Program-made: the position numbers and the translations under genes
Notes under the pieces: generated by a model
What the model was told of the DNA's origin: nothing
Database searches by the model: none
The model's input: the letters and a program-made list of their open reading frames with translations, nothing else
In this document: positions 13,601 through 16,501 of the stretch, piece after piece
Position numbering within the stretch: the stretch's first letter is position 1
How the letters are laid out: every line of letters begins with the position of its first letter
NCBI GenBank assembly: GCA_004375675.1
Contig: SOKR01000018.1
Location: 1 to 16,501, forward strand
Direction of reading: 5' to 3'
DNA length: 16,501 bases
Source: Dehalococcoidia bacterium
GTDB lineage: Bacteria > Chloroflexota > Dehalococcoidia > Dehalococcoidales > BS750m-G39

Positions 13601-14726
13601 GGTATCTGCCTGAACCGGTAACACCCACCCCGGCTACGTTGACCTTGGCGGCGCCGTCGCCGAGCAGGCTCTGGAATACCTGCTTGACGGCATCAATAGG
13701 TCTGCCCGCCGTCATCAGGTAGTTCTTGGCGATAACCTTTCTTCCCGACTCATCGAGAATGACCGCCTTGGTACTGGTAGAGCCGACATCGATACCCAGA
13801 TAGCCTGAGCACGGCTGCTTGATAACCAGGCTGGCGGGGTTTTTGGGGACGGAGGTTTCTTCCAGCTGGGGCATTTCGAAGTAGCTTTGGCGGGAATCTG
13901 TCTCCGGTAAGAGACAAACCGACGAACGTCGGTCTCTTGAGAGCAGAGCTGCTCCCAGTGCCTCGATATGCAAGCTATTTTCGGGAACGTTCACTTGCAC
14001 CTGATGCCCCTCTCTGGTCGTGAGCACTTCGCTGAGCGCCTTGACAATGGCTTCGTTGACGGCAACGCCACCAACGAAGTAGACCGGCTCTTCAAAGGCG
14101 CCTTTTTGCAGGGAGACAACCATGCGGGCGATGCTCTCGCAGAGAGCATATAGCATAGCCGACATAGAAACACCCTTTTGCTGAAGATGAATGAGGTCAC
14201 TTTTGGCAAAGACACTGCACCTGGCGGCTATACGTGGTGGGCTGTCTTTGCACTGGAGAGCCAGACGGGCAAAGTCGTCCATGCTAATGCCGAGCCGATA
14301 AGCCTGTTGCTCGACAAATCTGCCGGTCCCAGCGGCGCATAGCGGGTTAGAGACCACCTTCCAGGGCTTTTTCAGGCCGTCCTCAAACCCGATAACGAAA
14401 GAACTTTGCCCCCCGATCTGAATAATGGTCTTGGCATCGGGGTGGTGGCTGAGCAGACCGGAAGCAATAGCTAGGGAACTGCTGTGCTCGCCCCAGTGGA
14501 ACTCTTTGGGGATAACGGATTTACCTGACCCAGAAACGCCAGCGGCGGCAATGTTAGTCAGGTCACCCAGCCTGCCTATCAGCGAGTTAACGGCCGACCT
14601 GACATTAGCGGTGATTTTCTCAGCATCGAGCTTAACGACTCCGCCGTCCTCGCTGGTCAGGCATAGCTTAACGTTAACCGAGCCGATATCCAGCCCCATG
14701 AAGTAGGACACCTGTTTACTCTCCAT
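10602..14726 (-). CDS. Tandem CoA-dehydratase activase ATPase fused to DUF2229/2-hydroxyacyl-CoA dehydratase-like region
   Basis: A 1374-residue fusion. Residues 1-270 and 305-565 are two BadF/BcrA/HgdC-type ATPase domains (ASKHA fold). Each keeps the two cysteines that hold a [4Fe-4S] cluster between subunits in activases: C130 and C170, then C433 and C474. Domain 2 has the intact GGQDSK (410-415); in domain 1 it reads GGQSSF, losing the Asp. A DUF2229-like region follows with C593-x2-C596-x3-C600 and C619, then a long part resembling dehydratase subunits with scattered cysteines (C705, C729, C746, C915, C1036, C1071, C1324). The order fits the COG1924-COG3580-COG3581 fusion family, whose reaction is unknown to me. 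ATP-driven electron transfer to a built-in Fe-S reductase is an inference. The ATG lacks a Shine-Dalgarno and lies 31 nt after the glycosyltransferase stop. Confidence 0.9.
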   Translation of the reverse strand: MESKQVSYFMGLDIGSVNVKLCLTSEDGGVVKLDAEKITANVRSAVNSLIGRLGDLTNIAAAGVSGSGKSVIPKEFHWGEHSSSLAIASGLLSHHPDAKTIIQIGGQSSFVIGFEDGLKKPWKVVSNPLCAAGTGRFVEQQAYRLGISMDDFARLALQCKDSPPRIAARCSVFAKSDLIHLQQKGVSMSAMLYALCESIARMVVSLQKGAFEEPVYFVGGVAVNEAIVKALSEVLTTREGHQVQVNVPENSLHIEALGAALLSRDRRSSVCLLPETDSRQSYFEMPQLEETSVPKNPASLVIKQPCSGYLGIDVGSTSTKAVILDESGRKVIAKNYLMTAGRPIDAVKQVFQSLLGDGAAKVNVAGVGVTGSGRYLVGGFIGADLIKNEITAQTRAAAEIDPEADIIEIGGQDSKLVIKRNGVVVDYQMNKACAAGTGSFIDELAEMLGVRVTNGDFARLAFTAPHTIDLGTRCAAFMGQSVASAQQEGVPLSVITASLAHSIAKNYLSKVLGNRKLGSKVVLTGAVFHNEAIVAAFYEQLEDKTLVVAEHREVSGAIGAALLVKEAVGRQKSNFKGFQKLIDSECKMTTFVCKGCDNNCTITQMRLAGEKPTFYGSRCDRYDSALTKEKRETFFDLREKLLLNELNEETGTEPAVGIPRALLVYDFAPLLIGFLNALDARVVLSGKTTKEIMEQSVELAYTDSCFPMKLVHGHVDALKDKVDYILYPCGIRLGLKESDESQQYACPLVQASPFIVRTVLDIGDRFLSPLLDFSLGEDEVIKNLADVAARMGFSRRKGKKAALAGIAAQQRFEAKRSALGAKLLRQLHESDQLGVVMLSRSYMSQDSGANLGITEKLAQLGVVPIPLDFLPLDTVDPKEFSDRPYWSYEGKFIAAAKIIAQDPRLYGLALTNFGCGPNSFILKLVEDIMSGKPMGQLEIDEHAAEAGIVTRLEAFVDTITSYARTAKAHEVSAEEIRRAATPIISDQKTLVLPYMAPFVEVIGTIMESCGSRIIVLPEPDERSLFYSNQLTSGTECLPYRVTLGDFLKFFYQNPDRVNDVELVMASSYGPCRLGKYALEQSTALRKVGFDVPMLATVSNNAYRDMDFGPDFQRIAMRGIFAVDCLDRLVWRTRPYEKEKGLADRLFSQHLKEIKDSIRRKEDFAGVLERATSAFKSAIDPSLPKRPLVGINGEIYLRSNRFSNNNLVKVCEAAGLEVTVSSTGEWIKYASYRHLEDSIRFGKVKKILSSYLKNRFIENNEHQMLNRVKALSDEPEPSIKQILSKTESYLSPRCGSEAVLSIGSGVEWMENPKFAGVISVMPHGCMPGGIVAAMAEKLGQIYHKPWISLTYDGILETNNLTRINNFAEVIRFCSQ

Positions 14727-14757
14727 TCAAGGGCGTATAAAAAATCTTTTATCAATT

Positions 14758-15891
14758 TCAGGTTGCCGCCCCTGAGCGCTGCTCCAGGACTGCCTTATAG
14801 TAGTCCATCACCTGCTGGGCGATGCGGTCCCAGCCGTAGTCAGCTGCCTTGAGCTTGCCTCTGGCGCCCATCTCCTGCCGCAGCTGGGCGTGGGATGCCA
14901 GCGAAATCAGGGCCTGAGCCAGCATATGCTTATTTTTCGGCGGCACCATCAGGGCTTCGACGCCGTGGCTGACCACGCTGGCATAGCCGTCTATATTGGA
15001 GGCAACGATTGGCTTGCCCATAGCCATTGCCTCCAGCAGGATTAGACCAAAGCTCTCTCTGCCCGTAGCCGGCGAGCAGACAATATCTGCCGTCTGGTAG
15101 TATCGGGGTAAGTCTTCCTGGGACACATAGCCCGCGAAAACAATATCCTCCATGCCCTGCCGTTTTATCTTCTTTTCGTACTGGCGGCTCCATCGGGTGC
15201 TGGGCCCAACCAGGATAAGCCGACAGTTACCAATCTCTTTTCTTACCTCTTTATAAGCGCTGAGAAGGTAGTTCACTCCCTTTCGCTTCTCCAGCCGGCT
15301 GACAAACAATATATTTATCTTGCCGTCGCGGAATTGCTCGAAGGGCGGCACCTGGGGGGAAAAGTGCTCCAGGTCCACGCCGTTGGGGATAATGGTATAG
15401 TCGGCAGGGAAGTGCCCGCCGATGAACTCCTTGGCCGGTTTGGAGACGGCGATTCTGCCATCGAGCTTGCGGGACCATTTCTTTAGGAAAAGCATTGTAT
15501 AAGGCTTCCAGAAGGTGTAGCCGCGGCTGTCCATAGCGTGGAAGGTGCCTATATTGGCGGCGCGTGATAGGCGCAGCACGGTGGTGCACAACGTCGGGAC
15601 CAGCGGCTCGTGAAGGTGGATGACATCGAACTTTTCGCGTTCGAGCACTGGCTTTACCTTGGACGATATCCAGGGAGTAAGGGTTATGCGGGCCACCGAG
15701 CCGCTGCTGGGGGTGGGCCAGGCTCTGCCAATGCAGATGATTCTGTCGTCGGAGGTGGCGCCTCTGGAGGCGGGGGCGATTAGCTTGACATCGTGCCCCA
15801 TTTTAATAAACTCGCGCTCCAGCGCGAAAATGTGGTTAGCCACACCGCCGGGATAGGCGAGGTCGTAGGGAGATACCAGTGCTATCTTCAA
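14758..15891 (-). CDS. GT4 family glycosyltransferase, PimA-like
   Basis: A retaining GT-B glycosyltransferase of 377 residues, resembling phosphatidylinositol mannosyltransferase PimA along its whole length. Visible features are GGV (15-17), DVIHLHEP (89-96), H118 in GTFH (the position of the PimA active-site His), SRLEKRKG with R199 and K204 for donor phosphates, and the EX7E motif E279...E287 in ESFGLILLE. It probably adds a sugar to a membrane lipid acceptor on the cytoplasmic face; donor and acceptor are not determined by sequence. The start is TTG at 15891-15889 because the first residues (KIALVSPYD) are the conserved first strand. The Shine-Dalgarno is poor: AAGGAG lies 16 nt upstream. 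It is the first gene of a pair with the activase fusion. Confidence 0.9.
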   Translation of the reverse strand: MKIALVSPYDLAYPGGVANHIFALEREFIKMGHDVKLIAPASRGATSDDRIICIGRAWPTPSSGSVARITLTPWISSKVKPVLEREKFDVIHLHEPLVPTLCTTVLRLSRAANIGTFHAMDSRGYTFWKPYTMLFLKKWSRKLDGRIAVSKPAKEFIGGHFPADYTIIPNGVDLEHFSPQVPPFEQFRDGKINILFVSRLEKRKGVNYLLSAYKEVRKEIGNCRLILVGPSTRWSRQYEKKIKRQGMEDIVFAGYVSQEDLPRYYQTADIVCSPATGRESFGLILLEAMAMGKPIVASNIDGYASVVSHGVEALMVPPKNKHMLAQALISLASHAQLRQEMGARGKLKAADYGWDRIAQQVMDYYKAVLEQRSGAAT

Positions 15892-15932
15892 TCCTGTTAC
15901 CCCATCTCTCCTTATTCTAGCTGGTGGGTTAA

Positions 15933-15961
15933 AATATAGACTTTTGGCGGACGGTTGTCAA
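15933..15961 (-). promoter_or_regulatory. Sigma70-type promoter of the glycosyltransferase-activase pair
   Basis: On the minus strand a perfect TTGACA (15961-15956) and TATATT (15938-15933, 5 of 6 matches) are separated by 17 bp. The expected transcription start is near 15926, giving a leader of about 35 nt. It lies just downstream of the tRNA fragment. Confidence 0.78.
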
Positions 15962-15977
15962 TGTTGCTAGTAGGGTA

Positions 15978-16019
15978 CGCGCCTAGAGGGATTCGAACCC
16001 ACGACCCTCGGTTCCGAAG
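15978..16019 (-). pseudogene. 3' half of a tRNA-Arg-like gene, broken at the anticodon loop
   Basis: Read on the minus strand, the segment runs from a 7-nt anticodon loop CTTCGGA (16019-16013) through ACCGA (3' anticodon stem), GGGTC (variable loop) and a T arm with GGGTTCGAATCCC (15986-16002). It continues through the acceptor strand TAGGCGC (15985-15979) to discriminator G (15978), with no encoded CCA. The loop would give anticodon UCG; the variable loop and acceptor suit tRNA-Arg. The T stem has one mismatch. The five bases before the loop cannot pair with ACCGA, and no D arm or 5' acceptor strand precedes it. It is therefore a fragment, as left when an element integrates into a tRNA gene. 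Confidence 0.65.
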
Positions 16020-16104
16020 ATGAAGAGTAGTCGTCATCCCTAGTGCTGTTAGATAGCATACAGCCTTGTTTTGTCCAGCGTCAAGCCCTAAATTGTATCT
16101 GGCT

Positions 16105-16130
16105 GTGCTATCCTGTGCTACTGGGTGCTA
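16105..16130 (+). repeat. Three GTGCTA repeats at exact 10-bp period
   Basis: GTGCTA occurs at 16105-16110, 16115-16120 and 16125-16130, always with 4-nt spacers. The helical phasing places all three on one face of DNA, as for a multimeric DNA-binding protein. They lie about 85 bp from the tRNA break. Integrase arm sites are one explanation; unrelated regulator sites are another. Confidence 0.6.
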
Positions 16131-16137
16131 AACAGTT

Positions 16138-16155
16138 TGTCGGCAAAATGTCGGC
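16138..16155 (+). repeat. Two TGTCGGC repeats at 11-bp period
   Basis: TGTCGGC at 16138-16144 and 16149-16155 are separated by AAAA. They follow the GTGCTA set by 7 bp but have a different core, so two different proteins could bind here (for example an integrase and an accessory factor). This role is an inference. Confidence 0.5.
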
Positions 16156-16351
16156 CCCATAGACGTTACCCGAACTAAGCTTTCGTTGAAGTAACAAACC
16201 GCTAAAAAGTGTGATTAGGTAGCGATCCAAGCGTTTGTGACCTTATATATCTTCATAGTCGGTGACGCTAGCAAAAATGGGACAATGGTTCGCAGTCTGC
16301 AGACAAACACTGCCTTGCCACTTGGGAAAGGCTCGAGTGGCGGAGAACGGG
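16156..16351. other. Non-coding stretch without recognised content
   Basis: This is part of the 535-nt gap between the glycosyltransferase and the partial gene at the right end. The longest ATG-initiated frame I noticed on the minus strand is only 13 codons (MKIYKVTNAWIAT) and has no family support. I see no tRNA, CRISPR or insertion-sequence end in it. Confidence 0.5.
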
Positions 16352-16396
16352 TTGAAAATGAAAGAGCCGCCCGGGGCTTTGGCCTCAGACGGCTCT
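16352..16396 (-). terminator. Strong intrinsic terminator of the partial right-end gene
   Basis: On the minus strand AGAGCCGTC (16396-16388) pairs with GGCGGCTCT (16371-16363) with one G-U pair. The stem continues inwards with a wobble and G-C pairs to a CAAA loop, about 15 bp with one mismatch. The T-rich TTTCATTTTC follows directly (16362-16353). It lies about 30 nt after the stop at 16427. Confidence 0.85.
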
Positions 16397-16426
16397 AATC
16401 TAACCGTTTTCAGGGTGACTTAACCG

Positions 16427-16501
16427 CTACCTCTTTCGGAAGCGCAATGCCAGCAAGCCCCCTATGATAACAACGGCGGCTATGATGATAAAGATCCACC
16501 A
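16427..16501 (-). CDS. C-terminal end of a membrane-anchored protein (partial, runs off the window)
   Basis: Reading in from the right edge on the minus strand, 24 codons precede a TAG at 16429-16427. They encode a Trp-Trp start, about 18 strongly hydrophobic residues rich in Ile, Val, Ala, Gly and Leu, and then the basic end RFRKR. This is the pattern of a C-terminal transmembrane anchor with a cytoplasmic stop-transfer tail, as found in cell-surface or tail-anchored proteins. No LPxTG is visible in the part shown. A strong terminator follows directly, which supports a real gene end. The rest of the protein lies beyond the window, so its function cannot be told. Confidence 0.72.
   Translation of the reverse strand, partial: WWIFIIIAAVVIIGGLLALRFRKR

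Noticed and set aside
15978..16080. A complete tRNA or an intron-bearing tRNA gene.
   Set aside because: No D arm or 5' acceptor strand complementary to TAGGCGC was found within the remaining window on the minus strand, and no group I intron elements were recognised.
16105..16155. A CRISPR array.
   Set aside because: Repeat units are 6-7 bp with 4-bp spacers, far too short for CRISPR, and no cas genes are present.

Overview
This window looks like a chromosomal segment of a moderately GC-rich bacterium. I lean towards Chloroflexota, class Dehalococcoidia, at about 0.6. The reasons are the family-level flavour of the genes (small CxxC zinc-ribbon proteins, a PimA-like GT4 enzyme, a giant CoA-activase/DUF2229 fusion, an Lgt of the GCCYG type) and the frequent TTG starts. 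This is an inference from protein families, not a placement.

Layout. Positions 1-4838 form a plus-strand operon with gaps of 2-35 nt: zinc-ribbon protein, DUF503/YlxP-like protein, MrfA-type SF2 helicase, FtsY and Lgt. A clear sigma70-type promoter lies at 7-35, followed by a leader of about 165 nt with self-complementary segments. Positions 4945-5655 carry a minus-strand pair: a second, paralogous zinc-ribbon protein and then rpsU (bS21). It has its own promoter (5628-5655) and a perfect 10-bp hairpin between the two genes. Positions 5722-8660 are a minus-strand fabF-recJ pair with a 2-nt gap. Divergent from it is mtaB (tRNA methylthiotransferase), whose likely promoter contradicts the longest start choice. 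mtaB meets a convergent GNAT acetyltransferase gene tail to tail, sharing the bases CTAG in both stop codons. Positions 10602-15891 are a minus-strand pair: a PimA-like GT4 glycosyltransferase followed by a 1374-residue fusion of two activase (BadF/HgdC-type) ATPase domains to a DUF2229/dehydratase-like region. A TTGACA-17-TATATT promoter precedes them.

The right end (15892-16501) is mostly non-coding. It holds the 3' half of a tRNA-Arg-like gene that breaks at the anticodon loop, and next to it two sets of short direct repeats with 10- and 11-bp periods. This is what one junction of an element integrated into a tRNA gene would look like. After it come a strong terminator and the last 24 codons of a minus-strand membrane-anchored protein that runs off the window.

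Functionally, the window is mainly housekeeping: protein targeting and lipoprotein maturation (ftsY, lgt), translation (rpsU, mtaB), fatty-acid elongation (fabF), DNA repair (recJ, mrfA-like) and envelope glycolipid synthesis (GT4). The least explained parts are the activase fusion, the paired zinc-ribbon genes with long leaders, and the tRNA-fragment junction.
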